A stretch of DNA of 64,000 nucleotides from Paraburkholderia lacunae (GTDB taxonomy: Bacteria; Pseudomonadota; Gammaproteobacteria; Burkholderiales; Burkholderiaceae): NCBI RefSeq assembly GCF_003353175.1, contig NZ_QHKS01000001.1, positions 62,001-126,000 on the forward strand, given 5' to 3'. This document shows, piece by piece, positions 18,808 through 27,589 of this stretch (its first letter is position 1; every line of letters starts with the position of its first letter). The notes beneath the pieces were generated by a model. It saw only the letters and a list, made by a program, of their open reading frames with translations, was not told the DNA's origin and searched no databases. Both the position numbers and the translations under genes were made by a program.

Positions 18808-21428
18808 GCGACCCTCCTTGATTCCGATGGCATGCCGATCGGCGCGAGCAGCACCGACACCGCAATGCCGAGCGCAAGCGTGCCGCCGAAGCTCGTCAGC
18901 GCGGGCATCGCGCTCATGCTGAGCATGCCGAACGACAGCAGCGTGGTCGCCGCCGACAGCAGCACGCCGGTCCACACCGCGCCGAGATCGGCGTCCGCGC
19001 GCAAACAGCCTTCACGCAGGAACACGGCATAGTTTGCGCCGACGCCGAGCACCAGCATCAGCGCGAGCCAGTTGAAAAGATTGAGCGGCACGCGAGCGTA
19101 GCCGAATACCGCCAGGGTGACGCCGATCGCGAGCAGCACCGGCAGCGTCACGGCGACGCCGCCGCGCACGCGGTCCCTCAATCCTCCACCCAAGGTGACT
19201 TCCTTCGGCGCCCCCTCCAATCCCCCAATCCCCCAAGGGGACTTCCTTCGGGGCGGGGGACTTCCTCCGGGGCGGGTGACTTCCTTCGGGGCGTAACGCA
19301 GCATCAGCAGCATCAGCACCAGCGCCAACGCACCGCCGAGCCACCAGCCGCTATCCACGCGATACGCGCCGAACAGCTTCGACACGCTCGCGGCCTTGTC
19401 GACAAAAGCGACCCCAGGCAACGCTTGCGCCGCGGCGATCAGCGCCGGTTCGTTTTGCGGGCTCACGCCTTGCGGAATCACGACGGCGGCGTAGGCGCCG
19501 GCGGCCCCATCGACAACGCCCAGCCACAAATGCCGGTAGGGTTGCGACCACGGTGCGGCGAGCCACCGATCGACCGTCAGCAGCGGCTGCGGCTTTGCAT
19601 AGGCGGCGAGCCACGCGTCGGCGACTTCGTCCTTGAAGCCGGCCTGCAGCAGCGTTGCGCGCAATGCCTCCGGATCGTTGAAGACATGCTGCGCGAGCCA
19701 CGCGCGGTCTTCATTCTGCCGCTTCGCGGACGGCACGAATTGAGCCACCGACTGATAGCTGCCGACCTTGTTCGCGGTGCCGTTCAACGCGTCCAGTTTC
19801 GCGCCCAGTGCTTCGGCGCGTTGCAGCACGAGTTCCTGCGTCTCGCCGCGCACGACAAAAAACTGCGCGCTGTTGTCGACGCCGACCGCGTCGCGCACCT
19901 TGTTTTCCTGCGCGACCAGCGACGGATCGCGCTGGATCAACAAATGAATATCGTCATCGCTCGTCAGCCGCAACCAGCCCGGAAGCGCGGCGATCAGCAA
20001 CAGCGCCGCCACGAACCACGCACGCTTGCCGCCGATCGTCCGATGCCACGCCGCGAGCAAGCGCGAGGCCCCGGCGAACAGCCGCCGCGGCCCATGCTTG
20101 GGCGCACCCGGGAGCAGCGCCGGCAACAGCCACAGCACGGAGGCGAACGCGGTCACGATGCCGACAATCGCGAAGCACGCGATCTGCCTGAGCGCGGGAA
20201 ACGGCACCCAGGTCAGGATCGCGTAGCCAAGCAGGCTGGTGGCGAGCGCCACGCTCAAGGCCGGGCGCACTGCGCGGGCGCCGCGGCGCGCGTCCCATCC
20301 GCGCCCGCCGCCCAGATAGACGACGAAGTACTGAATCGAATAGTCGATCGCTTCGCCGATCAGGCTCGCGCCGAACACCAGCGTCAACAGATGCAGCTTG
20401 CCGAACACCAGCATCGTCACGGCCAGCGCGCAGACGATGCCGAGCGCCGACGAAACGAAGCCAAGCACGAGCAGACGCGGCGAGCGGAACACCCACAGCA
20501 TCAGTAGCGCGATCCCGCACAGCGACCCGACGCCGATCAGATGCACCTCACGCTCGGACGCGCTGCGCGCCGATTCCGCATAGAACACCGCGCCGGTTCT
20601 CGCCACCGAGACATCGGGAAACGCCTGCTTCAACACGCTCTCGCCGTGGGCGAGCGCATCGAGCACGGCGTGCTGCGTCTTCGTTTCGTACGCGGAGCCC
20701 GGCAGCGTTGCGACAATCAGCACGCTGGTGGCCGCGCCGCGATGCGCAACCAGCAGGTTGTCGTCGACTTCGAGATTCGAGGTGGCCAGCGGCAGGTCCG
20801 CGAGCCAGTGTTCGAGCCAGCCGAACGGGTCGTCGGCGAGCGGCGTCGTCAGGCCGCCACGCAATGGGCTGTAGATGCGTTGAGCAAGCGCGTCGTGCAA
20901 AGAGGTGGCCGAAGCTACTGAGCCGACCGAGGCGCTTGAGCCACTTGAGCCGCTTGAGCCACTTGAGCCACTTGAGCCACTTGAGCCACTTGAGCCGCTT
21001 GAGCCGCTTGAACCGCCTGTCAGCGCCGCGCGGTCCGCAGGCGTCAGCAGGCCGAAGCGATACGGCAAGTACAACGCGGCAATCCGCGACAGGTCGAACG
21101 GCGGCAATTCCGCCGTCACCGAGCCGAACGCCCCGCTCTTCTGCAACGAAGCGCCGAGTTGTCTGGCCGCCGCTTTCGCGTGCGCGTCGTCATTGCTGGT
21201 GACGAGAAATACCGTGCGGTCGCCGAGCGCGCTCGCCAGCTTATCGACCGCTTTTTCGGCGACCGGGTCCGCTTCAGTAGCAGGCAACAACGCGAGCAGA
21301 TTGGTCTGCAACGGCGACGGCCCGGCGAAACGCCAGCCGCAGTACAGCGCCGCGACGAGCGCGAGCAGCAGCCAGGCGGCGCGCATGCCCCACGCCGGTT
21401 TCGCGGACCGCTGTTGCAGCACGTCCAT
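18804..21428 (-). CDS. MMPL-family lipid exporter (APE cluster)
   Basis: An 874-residue RND/MMPL protein. Two halves each have an N-terminal helix, a periplasmic loop and a bundle of membrane helices (for example LLMLWVFRSPRLLVLGFV, and VLLAIGVTLAVFGYARV in the second half), as in exporters moving lipids from the inner membrane. Two oddities stand out. Residues about 138-164 are a Ser-Ser-Gly repeat encoded by nine 9-bp units. Residues about 712-745 (APKEVTRPGGSPPPRRK onward) come from a repeated GC-rich element inserted just after a membrane helix. The frame is kept in both. The start overlaps the LolA-like stop (TAATG). Confidence 0.9.
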   Translation of the reverse strand: MDVLQQRSAKPAWGMRAAWLLLALVAALYCGWRFAGPSPLQTNLLALLPATEADPVAEKAVDKLASALGDRTVFLVTSNDDAHAKAAARQLGASLQKSGAFGSVTAELPPFDLSRIAALYLPYRFGLLTPADRAALTGGSSGSSGSSGSSGSSGSSGSSGSSGSSASVGSVASATSLHDALAQRIYSPLRGGLTTPLADDPFGWLEHWLADLPLATSNLEVDDNLLVAHRGAATSVLIVATLPGSAYETKTQHAVLDALAHGESVLKQAFPDVSVARTGAVFYAESARSASEREVHLIGVGSLCGIALLMLWVFRSPRLLVLGFVSSALGIVCALAVTMLVFGKLHLLTLVFGASLIGEAIDYSIQYFVVYLGGGRGWDARRGARAVRPALSVALATSLLGYAILTWVPFPALRQIACFAIVGIVTAFASVLWLLPALLPGAPKHGPRRLFAGASRLLAAWHRTIGGKRAWFVAALLLIAALPGWLRLTSDDDIHLLIQRDPSLVAQENKVRDAVGVDNSAQFFVVRGETQELVLQRAEALGAKLDALNGTANKVGSYQSVAQFVPSAKRQNEDRAWLAQHVFNDPEALRATLLQAGFKDEVADAWLAAYAKPQPLLTVDRWLAAPWSQPYRHLWLGVVDGAAGAYAAVVIPQGVSPQNEPALIAAAQALPGVAFVDKAASVSKLFGAYRVDSGWWLGGALALVLMLLMLRYAPKEVTRPGGSPPPRRKSPWGIGGLEGAPKEVTLGGGLRDRVRGGVAVTLPVLLAIGVTLAVFGYARVPLNLFNWLALMLVLGVGANYAVFLREGCLRADADLGAVWTGVLLSAATTLLSFGMLSMSAMPALTSFGGTLALGIAVSVLLAPIGMPSESRRVA
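19193..19293. repeat. GC-rich repeated element within the exporter gene
   Basis: Four imperfect copies of about GTGACTTCCTTCGGGGCG lie in this stretch, with a CCCCCAATCCCCCAAGGGG spacer. The family of CCCCGAAGGAAGTCCCC-like sequences is typically intergenic in Burkholderia (general recollection, not checked). Here it is in frame and adds about 34 low-complexity residues to the exporter. Confidence 0.7.
20935..21015. repeat. 9-bp tandem repeat inside the exporter gene
   Basis: Nine consecutive copies of CTTGAGCCR begin at 20935, 20944, 20953, 20962, 20971, 20980, 20989, 20998 and 21007 (the last is CTTGAACCG). The - strand translation is a Ser-Ser-Gly repeat in the first periplasmic loop of the MMPL protein. 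Slippage would change loop length by three residues without a frameshift. Confidence 0.92.
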
Positions 21429-22081
21429 TACGGCGCTCCGAGCAAAGTGCGCTCGGCAGGCGTCGGCTCGATGACCGCGGCGCTCTTTGCGAAGTCGAGC
21501 TTCGTGACGTCGCCGTTCGCCAGCGTGATGCGCAGGCTTTGCAGATAGTCGCCGCCGTTCATCTGCAAAGCTTTGATCGATTGCGCGAGTTGCGGCTGGT
21601 TCGGCGTGAGCTGCATGCGCCATTGCGCGGCGCTGCCTTCGGCTTGCACGTCGAATTGCGAGTACAGCGCCGACAGATCGCCGCCGAGCATCGCGCGCAT
21701 CATCTTCGACACCTGCGCGACGCCGCGGGTGCCTTGCGCGTTGTGTGCCGTGACACGCTGGCCGCTGGGGTTGATTTCGGCGACGCCTGCATCGGTGATC
21801 ACGTAAGTGGCTTTGTACGGCGTGTCGATCTGCCAGATCACGCCGCGCTCGCGAAAGAACAGCAACGAGCCGGTGCTGACGAGCGGCTGCTTCATCGCGG
21901 CGAGCGTTTGTGTCTGGGTGAATTGCGCGCGAACGCCCTTCGCTTGCGCGAGATGCGAGGCGATAAGCGAGACCAGGGCGGGGTTGCCTGCCTCAGGCGT
22001 GGCTGCCGCCGCCAAGGCGGGCATGGCCGCCGTCACGTTTAACGCGAACACCACGCCCGCCGCCATGCCGCGCAATTTCAT
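21428..22081 (-). CDS. LolA-like periplasmic lipid carrier (APE cluster)
   Basis: A 217-residue exported protein. A signal peptide (MKLRGMAAGVVFALNVTAAMPALA) precedes a LolA-type domain with RAQFTQTQTLAAMKQPLVSTGSL and GVIWQIDTPYKATYVIT. LolA folds form a hydrophobic cavity that carries acyl chains across the periplasm. Location between the thioesterase and the MMPL exporter suggests it ferries the polyene lipid to the outer membrane. ATG 22081 overlaps the thioesterase stop (ATGA), which decides the start; 22090 is an alternative. Confidence 0.87.
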   Translation of the reverse strand: MKLRGMAAGVVFALNVTAAMPALAAAATPEAGNPALVSLIASHLAQAKGVRAQFTQTQTLAAMKQPLVSTGSLLFFRERGVIWQIDTPYKATYVITDAGVAEINPSGQRVTAHNAQGTRGVAQVSKMMRAMLGGDLSALYSQFDVQAEGSAAQWRMQLTPNQPQLAQSIKALQMNGGDYLQSLRITLANGDVTKLDFAKSAAVIEPTPAERTLLGAP

Positions 22082-22509
22082 CGTGCCCATGCGCGCTCCA
22101 GTTTGTCGAAAACGACGGGCGGCGACACGAACTGCAATTCCTGGGTCGCGGCATCGACGGCGACCTGAATCGTGTAACCCTTCGTCAGCCGCGTGCCTGA
22201 TGCGCAGTCGACGATTTCATAGCCTATTTTCAGGCGGTTTTCGTGTTCGAGCAGTTGCGCGCGCACTTCGATCTGCTGACCATAGGTGGCCGGCCGCACA
22301 TACTTCAGATGTGCCTCGACGATCGGCCACAGATAGCCCGAGGCCTGCATCTCGCGATAGTCGTAGTCGAACGTGCGCAGCAGCGCGGCGCGGCCGATCT
22401 CGAAGTACTTCAGATAGTGGCCGTGCCAGCACACGTTCATCGCATCGACATCGTGAAACGGCACTTCGACCGTCGCGCTCGCCGTGAGCACTTTGCGGGA
22501 TCCGGTCAT
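22078..22509 (-). CDS. 4-hydroxybenzoyl-CoA-type thioesterase (APE cluster)
   Basis: A 143-residue hotdog thioesterase of the YbgC/4HBT group. The motif VPFHDVDAMNVCWHGHYLKYFE carries the catalytic Asp region, and the rest follows the fold (LKYVRPATYGQQIEVRAQL). It would release or edit acyl chains on the cluster carrier proteins. Start and stop both overlap neighbouring genes by ATGA. Identification as a hotdog thioesterase is firm; its exact substrate is not. Confidence 0.88.
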   Translation of the reverse strand: MTGSRKVLTASATVEVPFHDVDAMNVCWHGHYLKYFEIGRAALLRTFDYDYREMQASGYLWPIVEAHLKYVRPATYGQQIEVRAQLLEHENRLKIGYEIVDCASGTRLTKGYTIQVAVDAATQELQFVSPPVVFDKLERAWAR

Positions 22510-24113
22510 GCGTTCGCGCCTCCGCGATAGTCGTCCAGCAACTCGCACGCGGCGATGCGCGAGGTCAACGCACGCAGTTCATGTTCCAGCGCGCGGTCTT
22601 CATCGACGAACGGCGATTGCGCCGTCACGCTGTCGATGAACCGCTGCAGCGGCGCGGGGACCGGCGTCGCGCTGTCGATCCGCAAGCGCAAGCGCGCCGC
22701 CTGCACCGTTGCCAGCGTGTGCGCGGCGGCGACCTGCTCGGTCAACTCCAGCACGCGCAAACAGTCGCGCGCGGCGATCGTGCCCATGCTCACTTTGTCC
22801 TGATTGTGCGCTTCGGTCGAACGCGAAAACACGCTGGCAGGCATGGTGTTCTTCAACGCTTCGGCCGTCCATGCGGACGACGAAATCTGCACCGCCTTGA
22901 AGCCGTGATTGATCGCGGCGCGCGCCGGCGCGGCGCCCGACAGATTGCGCGGCAAGCCGTTGTTGAAGTTCACGTCGACCAGCAGCGCGAGTTGCCGGTC
23001 CATCAGATCGGCGAGATTGGCGACGGCCACCTTTAGCGCGTCCATCGCGAACGCAATATGGCCGCCGTAGAAGTTGCCGCCGTGCAGCACGCGTTCGTTG
23101 TCCGGGTCGATCAGCGGGTTGTCGTTGGCGCTGTTCAGTTCGTTCTCGACATCGCGGCGCACCCACGACAAAGCATCGCGCGCGACGCCGATCACATGCG
23201 GCGCGCAGCGAATCGAATAGCGGTCCTGCAAGCGATGTCCCGGCGTATCGTCGCGTCCTGCCAGATCGGCGCGAATCCACGCAGCGGCTTCGGCCTGGCC
23301 CGCGTGCGGCTTCACTTCGAAGAGCATGGCGTCGAAGTGCGCGGCGCGGCCGTCGAGCGCAACGGTCGAGAGCGCCGTGAGGCGTGCGGTCAGCCGCGTC
23401 AAATGATCGGCTCGCGCGAACGCGAGACACGCGAGGCCGGTCATCACCGCCGTGCCGTTCATCAGCGCGAGGCCTTCTTTCGGCGCGAGCGTCAACGGTG
23501 AGCGGCCAAGTTCGAGCCACACTTCACGCGCCTCGCGGAAGCGCCCTTCGAACACGACGTCGCGCTCGCCCGCCAATGCGGCGGCGACATACGAGAGCGG
23601 CGTCAGATCGCCGCTCGCGCCGACGGAGCCTTCCGACGGAATGCGCGGCAACACGCGATGGTTGATCAGATCGGCCAGCCGTTCGAGCAACACGGTACGC
23701 ACACCGGAAAAACCATAGGCCAGCGAGTTCAGGCGCGCGGCGATCACCGCAAGCGTCTGCGCGTCGTCGAGATAGGCGCCCATGCCGCAGCCGTGATAGC
23801 GCGTCAGTTGCAGCGGCAATGCTTCGACCAGTTCCATCGGCACGTCGACCACGCAAGCGTCGCCGTAACCGGTGTTGACGCCATACACGGTCGCGCCCGC
23901 CGCAAGATGCCGCCGCAGGAAATCCGCGCCGCGTTCGATGCGCTCGCACCACGCCGGATCGCCGCTCAACGCAACCGGCGCGCGAAGCCGTGCGATCGCG
24001 ACGACCTCCTCGATCGTCAGCTTGCGGCCGCCCACAACCACCTGCGTCACCGGCGCCGCCTGAGCTGCCTGTGCGTTCACATTTGCGTCGTCGATCAGAT
24101 CATGTTCGGCCAT
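22506..24113 (-). CDS. MIO-type aromatic amino acid ammonia-lyase (APE cluster)
   Basis: A 535-residue member of the histidine/tyrosine/phenylalanine ammonia-lyase family. The Ala166-Ser167-Gly168 triad in GSVGASGDLTPLS forms the MIO cofactor, and the catalytic Tyr is in VYGVNTGYG. The specificity loop reads QLTRYHGCG, different from the SH of HutH and the HL of tyrosine lyases, so the substrate is open. Producing an aryl acid starter from an aromatic amino acid is the likely job, and no hut genes are nearby. ATG 24113 overlaps the glycosyltransferase gene by 14 bases. Confidence 0.88.
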   Translation of the reverse strand: MAEHDLIDDANVNAQAAQAAPVTQVVVGGRKLTIEEVVAIARLRAPVALSGDPAWCERIERGADFLRRHLAAGATVYGVNTGYGDACVVDVPMELVEALPLQLTRYHGCGMGAYLDDAQTLAVIAARLNSLAYGFSGVRTVLLERLADLINHRVLPRIPSEGSVGASGDLTPLSYVAAALAGERDVVFEGRFREAREVWLELGRSPLTLAPKEGLALMNGTAVMTGLACLAFARADHLTRLTARLTALSTVALDGRAAHFDAMLFEVKPHAGQAEAAAWIRADLAGRDDTPGHRLQDRYSIRCAPHVIGVARDALSWVRRDVENELNSANDNPLIDPDNERVLHGGNFYGGHIAFAMDALKVAVANLADLMDRQLALLVDVNFNNGLPRNLSGAAPARAAINHGFKAVQISSSAWTAEALKNTMPASVFSRSTEAHNQDKVSMGTIAARDCLRVLELTEQVAAAHTLATVQAARLRLRIDSATPVPAPLQRFIDSVTAQSPFVDEDRALEHELRALTSRIAACELLDDYRGGANA

Positions 24114-25827
24114 TTGCGCCTCGCTTGGGGCTGGCCCAAAAATCGAAAAAGTTGAACCATTGATAAGGCGCCTTGCGGCAATAGTGTTCGAGACGCGCCG
24201 CATAACGCTGCGCCCACGCCGCCAGATGCTGCGCGCGCTCGCGGCGCGGCAACTCGATGCGCTCGGCGAACGGCTCGAAATAAAGGTGATAGCCGTCGCG
24301 CTCTTTCAGGCAGAAGAACAGAAAGACCGGGCAGCCGAGGGCGTGCGCGAGCACATACGGGCCCTGCGCGAACGGCGCGGCCGAGCCGAGAAATTGCGCT
24401 TCGGTCGTGCGGCCCGTTTCGTGCGCGGGCACGCGGTCGCCGACGATCACCAGCAACTCGCCCGCATCGACGCGCTCCTGCATCATCATCGCGGTCTGCG
24501 GCCCGAAGTCGCTGACTTCGAGCAGATGCCGCGCGAACTCGCTGTTCGCCGACGCCAGCACGCTATTGAAGCGCCGCGCGTGTTCGGTGTAGACGACCGC
24601 CGTGACCTTCGCATGCGCGCCTTGCGCGGCGAGTGCGCGGGTCATCTCCAGATTGCCGAGATGCGCGCCGATCACGAGCGCGCCCTTGCCGCTCGCGACC
24701 AGCGCCTCGAAGGCCGACGGATCGTCGAACTGGACGTCCGCGTTGCTGACACGGCCGGACCATGCGGCCAACTTGTCGAAGCCGGATTGCGCGAAGGCCA
24801 GCATGTGCCGATACGCCGACAGCCATCCCGGACGCGGCGTGCGCTCCTGCGGCGCGGCTCGGCTGAGACGCGTGAAGTAGTTGCTCGACGCTGCGCGCGC
24901 GGCGCGTCCCGTCAGCAGAAAATACGCGACGATCGGATGCAGCCACAGTGCGGTAAAACGCCGGCCGAAGAGCTTGCAGCTGAGCGCGAGCAAGGACATG
25001 CCGAGGTGACTGCCGCGCTCGGCGATACGCCACCAGTGCTGCTCTTCCTGCTCACCCGCAGTTGCCGCGCGAACGGACGCACGCCGCGGCATCGCTTTGT
25101 GCGCGAGCAGCATCGGCAGACGCCACAGCATGCCGAACACGAGCCGCGTATGACTGCGGCTGATGCGCACGTTGTCCCACAGCACGTCGAAATGCGATAC
25201 GCCGTCGGTGGCGTAGGTGACGCGTGTGGGAATCGAGCGAAACGCCACGCGCCGCCAATGAAAACGCACGAGAATCTCGATGTCGAAGTCCATCCGCGTC
25301 GGCAATCGCACGCTATCGATCAGTTCGCAGACCAGCGCGAGCGGATACAGACGGAAACCGCACATAGAATCGCGGATCGTCAGCGAGAGCGTTTCGATCC
25401 ACACCCACACATGCGTCAGATAACGGCCGTAGAGGCGCGACTTCGGCACGCTGTCGTCGTAGACCGGACGGCCCAGGATCACCGCGCCCGGTTCGGCTTG
25501 CGCGGCTGCGATGAAACGCGGCACGTCGGTGGCGTCGTGCTGGCCGTCGGCGTCGATCTGCAACGCGTGCGTGTAGCCCGCCTGGCGCGCCGCCCGCAGG
25601 CCCGCCATCACGGCCGCGCCTTTGCCGCCGTTGACCGGCAGGCGCAGCAGCGTGAGCTGGCCCGCATGGTGTTCGGCGAGCGCGGCGAGCACCTGCTGGG
25701 TCGCCTCGTCGCTGCCGTCATCGACGACGAAAAGCGGCAGCCCGTGCAGCGCCAGATTGCCGACGGTCGTGCCGATCGCCTCTTTGTGGTTGTAGATCGG
25801 AATGACGATGCACGGGACAAAGCTCAT
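24100..25827 (-). CDS. glycosyltransferase 2 / LPLAT acyltransferase fusion (APE cluster)
   Basis: A 575-residue two-domain protein. Residues 1 to about 235 are a GT2 glycosyltransferase (IPIYNHKEAIGTT, VVDDGSDEAT, QIDADGQHD and DSMCGFRLYP). The C-terminal half from about 290 is an LpxL/HtrB-type acyltransferase with the HxxxxE catalytic motif in GAHLGNLEMTRA. The fusion could build the lipid or sugar anchor on which the polyene is displayed. The start overlaps the AMP-ligase stop (TGATG). The same two-domain arrangement occurs in other APE clusters. Confidence 0.88.
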   Translation of the reverse strand: MSFVPCIVIPIYNHKEAIGTTVGNLALHGLPLFVVDDGSDEATQQVLAALAEHHAGQLTLLRLPVNGGKGAAVMAGLRAARQAGYTHALQIDADGQHDATDVPRFIAAAQAEPGAVILGRPVYDDSVPKSRLYGRYLTHVWVWIETLSLTIRDSMCGFRLYPLALVCELIDSVRLPTRMDFDIEILVRFHWRRVAFRSIPTRVTYATDGVSHFDVLWDNVRISRSHTRLVFGMLWRLPMLLAHKAMPRRASVRAATAGEQEEQHWWRIAERGSHLGMSLLALSCKLFGRRFTALWLHPIVAYFLLTGRAARAASSNYFTRLSRAAPQERTPRPGWLSAYRHMLAFAQSGFDKLAAWSGRVSNADVQFDDPSAFEALVASGKGALVIGAHLGNLEMTRALAAQGAHAKVTAVVYTEHARRFNSVLASANSEFARHLLEVSDFGPQTAMMMQERVDAGELLVIVGDRVPAHETGRTTEAQFLGSAAPFAQGPYVLAHALGCPVFLFFCLKERDGYHLYFEPFAERIELPRRERAQHLAAWAQRYAARLEHYCRKAPYQWFNFFDFWASPKRGANGRT

Positions 25828-27536
25828 CACGCGGGCTCCCGATACACGATCACACCGGACGCGCATTCGCGTCCGTCCAGCCGGTACGCGAACTGCACGC
25901 GCCGACGTGCGGCATCGTGCGCGAGCGTCAGATTCAGCAGCGCGCCCGGCGGCACCGGCGCCATGAATTTGAGCCGGTCGATCGACCCAAGCTGGCGCAC
26001 CGCCGGCACGTGTTCGGCGGCAAGACGCATCGCCCAGTCGACCTGCACGACGCCCGGCAGAATCGGCAGGCCGGGAAAGTGCCCGGCGAAATGCACGAGC
26101 GTCGGCGGCACGCGCAGTTCGTAATGCAGCGTGTCGGCAGAGCGCGCTTCAGCGAGCACTTCGACGCCGTCCGCACGGGCCTCGAAAGCGGCGGCGACGG
26201 CGGCCACCGGCAGCTTGCCACGTGCATCGAACGGCAACGTGATGCGAAAGCGCCAATGGCGCGGCAGCACCACCGCATCGAAATACGCGGACAGATGGCG
26301 GCGCAGCGTTTGCGCGAGCAGCACGCGGCCCTCGCCGCGCAAGGCCTCGCTACCCGCTTCAGTCAGCGCGACCACCGCGCCGACACGCTCGCGCGACGCG
26401 CCTTCCAGCGGCGCGATTGCCGCTTGCGCGACATACGGATGCAGCGCGAGACGCGCTTCGAGTTCCGGCAGCGACACGCGCTTGCCGTCGAGCTTGAGCA
26501 CGCGATCGAGTCGGCCCTGCAGGCGGAAGCGGCCATCGGCATCGAAGGCGATCTTGTCGTCGGTGCGATGCCAGCCGCTGTGGTCGAGATGGGGCGAGCG
26601 AACGTTCAGCGCACCGTCTTCGTCGCGGCGCACTTCGATACCCGCCACCGGTTGCCATGCATCGGTCTGATCCTGGCGGCGCCACGCGATGCCGCCGGTT
26701 TCCGTGCTGCCGTAGATTTCGAGCGGCGCGGCGCCGTAGGCGGCGGCGTATTCCTGTGCGGCTTCCAGGGCGAGCGGGCCGCCGGATGAGAACACCGCGC
26801 GCGGCGCCGGCGTCAACGCGGCGAAGCCGGGCAACGCCGGCCAGCGCGACAATTGCGCGGGCGTCGAAACGATCGCCGCCGCGCCGCATTGCGCGATTTG
26901 CGTTTGCAAATGCAGCGGCTCGATGCTGATCGCGCGGTCGAACGCGCGGCCGGCGGCGAGCGGCCACAACACGCGAAACAGCAAACCGTAGATATGGTGA
27001 TGCGGCACGCTTGCGAGCATCGTCGCGTCGCCGAGCAAGGCGCCCCACTGCTTTTCGAGCGTATGCACTTCGGCGTTGAATTGCGCGAGCGTCTTGCGGA
27101 TCGGCTTCGGGGTGCCGCTGCTGCCCGATGTGTAGAGCGTCAACGGGGCTTGCGGATCGATCGCATGATCGATGATTGCTTGCGCTTCAGCCGGCGCCGG
27201 CACGAACGCACGCAGGTCCGCATCGGTCAGCACGGCGTCGTAGGCGCCGGCGAGACCGGCAAGATAGCCGGGGGTCGCATTCGCCGGAATCACCGGCTCC
27301 TTGCCGCACGCGAACAGCGCGAACAGCGTGCAGGCGAAATCGAACGGATCGTCGATGCACAGCGCGTAACGTTTCGCGTCCTGCTCGCGCAAGCCCGCTA
27401 CCAGGCTCGACACGCGCGCGCGAAACGCCACGCGATCGAGTACCGTACCGCCGTCGCGGCATACCGGCGCATTCACAGGAGCATGAGCGGCCGCCGTGCC
27501 ATGCGCTGCCGACAGCAGATCGTGCAGCGCGATCAT
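25827..27536 (-). CDS. acyl-AMP ligase fused to a FabZ-like dehydratase (APE cluster)
   Basis: A 569-residue fusion. The first ~450 residues are an adenylate-forming enzyme (phosphate loop TLYTSGSSGTPKP, YGSTETGGIAWR, and LDRVLKLDGKRVSL near the hinge). The last ~110 residues are a hotdog domain with FAGHFPGLPILPGVVQVDW, the FabZ-type active-site loop. In other APE systems these are separate proteins (ApeH and ApeI types). The ligase would load the aryl acid onto an ACP and the hotdog part dehydrate intermediates. It starts within a repeat-derived spacer after the membrane-protein gene. Confidence 0.9.
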   Translation of the reverse strand: MIALHDLLSAAHGTAAAHAPVNAPVCRDGGTVLDRVAFRARVSSLVAGLREQDAKRYALCIDDPFDFACTLFALFACGKEPVIPANATPGYLAGLAGAYDAVLTDADLRAFVPAPAEAQAIIDHAIDPQAPLTLYTSGSSGTPKPIRKTLAQFNAEVHTLEKQWGALLGDATMLASVPHHHIYGLLFRVLWPLAAGRAFDRAISIEPLHLQTQIAQCGAAAIVSTPAQLSRWPALPGFAALTPAPRAVFSSGGPLALEAAQEYAAAYGAAPLEIYGSTETGGIAWRRQDQTDAWQPVAGIEVRRDEDGALNVRSPHLDHSGWHRTDDKIAFDADGRFRLQGRLDRVLKLDGKRVSLPELEARLALHPYVAQAAIAPLEGASRERVGAVVALTEAGSEALRGEGRVLLAQTLRRHLSAYFDAVVLPRHWRFRITLPFDARGKLPVAAVAAAFEARADGVEVLAEARSADTLHYELRVPPTLVHFAGHFPGLPILPGVVQVDWAMRLAAEHVPAVRQLGSIDRLKFMAPVPPGALLNLTLAHDAARRRVQFAYRLDGRECASGVIVYREPA

Positions 27537-27589
27537 GCGGCCCCCCTGGGGGGCAGCGAACGAATGTGAGCGTGGGGGTCGTTCATCAT
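27533..27589 (-). CDS. tiny 18-codon coupling ORF made of repeat DNA
   Basis: The - strand ATG at 27589 overlaps the stop of the upstream membrane-protein gene (ATGA). The frame reads MMNDPHAHIRSLPPRGAA and stops at a TGA that overlaps the ATG of the AMP-ligase gene (ATGA again). The DNA contains a CCCCCC/GGGGGG inverted repeat and looks like a Burkholderia intergenic repeat. It would let ribosomes pass from one gene to the next across the spacer. Peptide function is not claimed. Confidence 0.45.
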   Translation of the reverse strand: MMNDPHAHIRSLPPRGAA

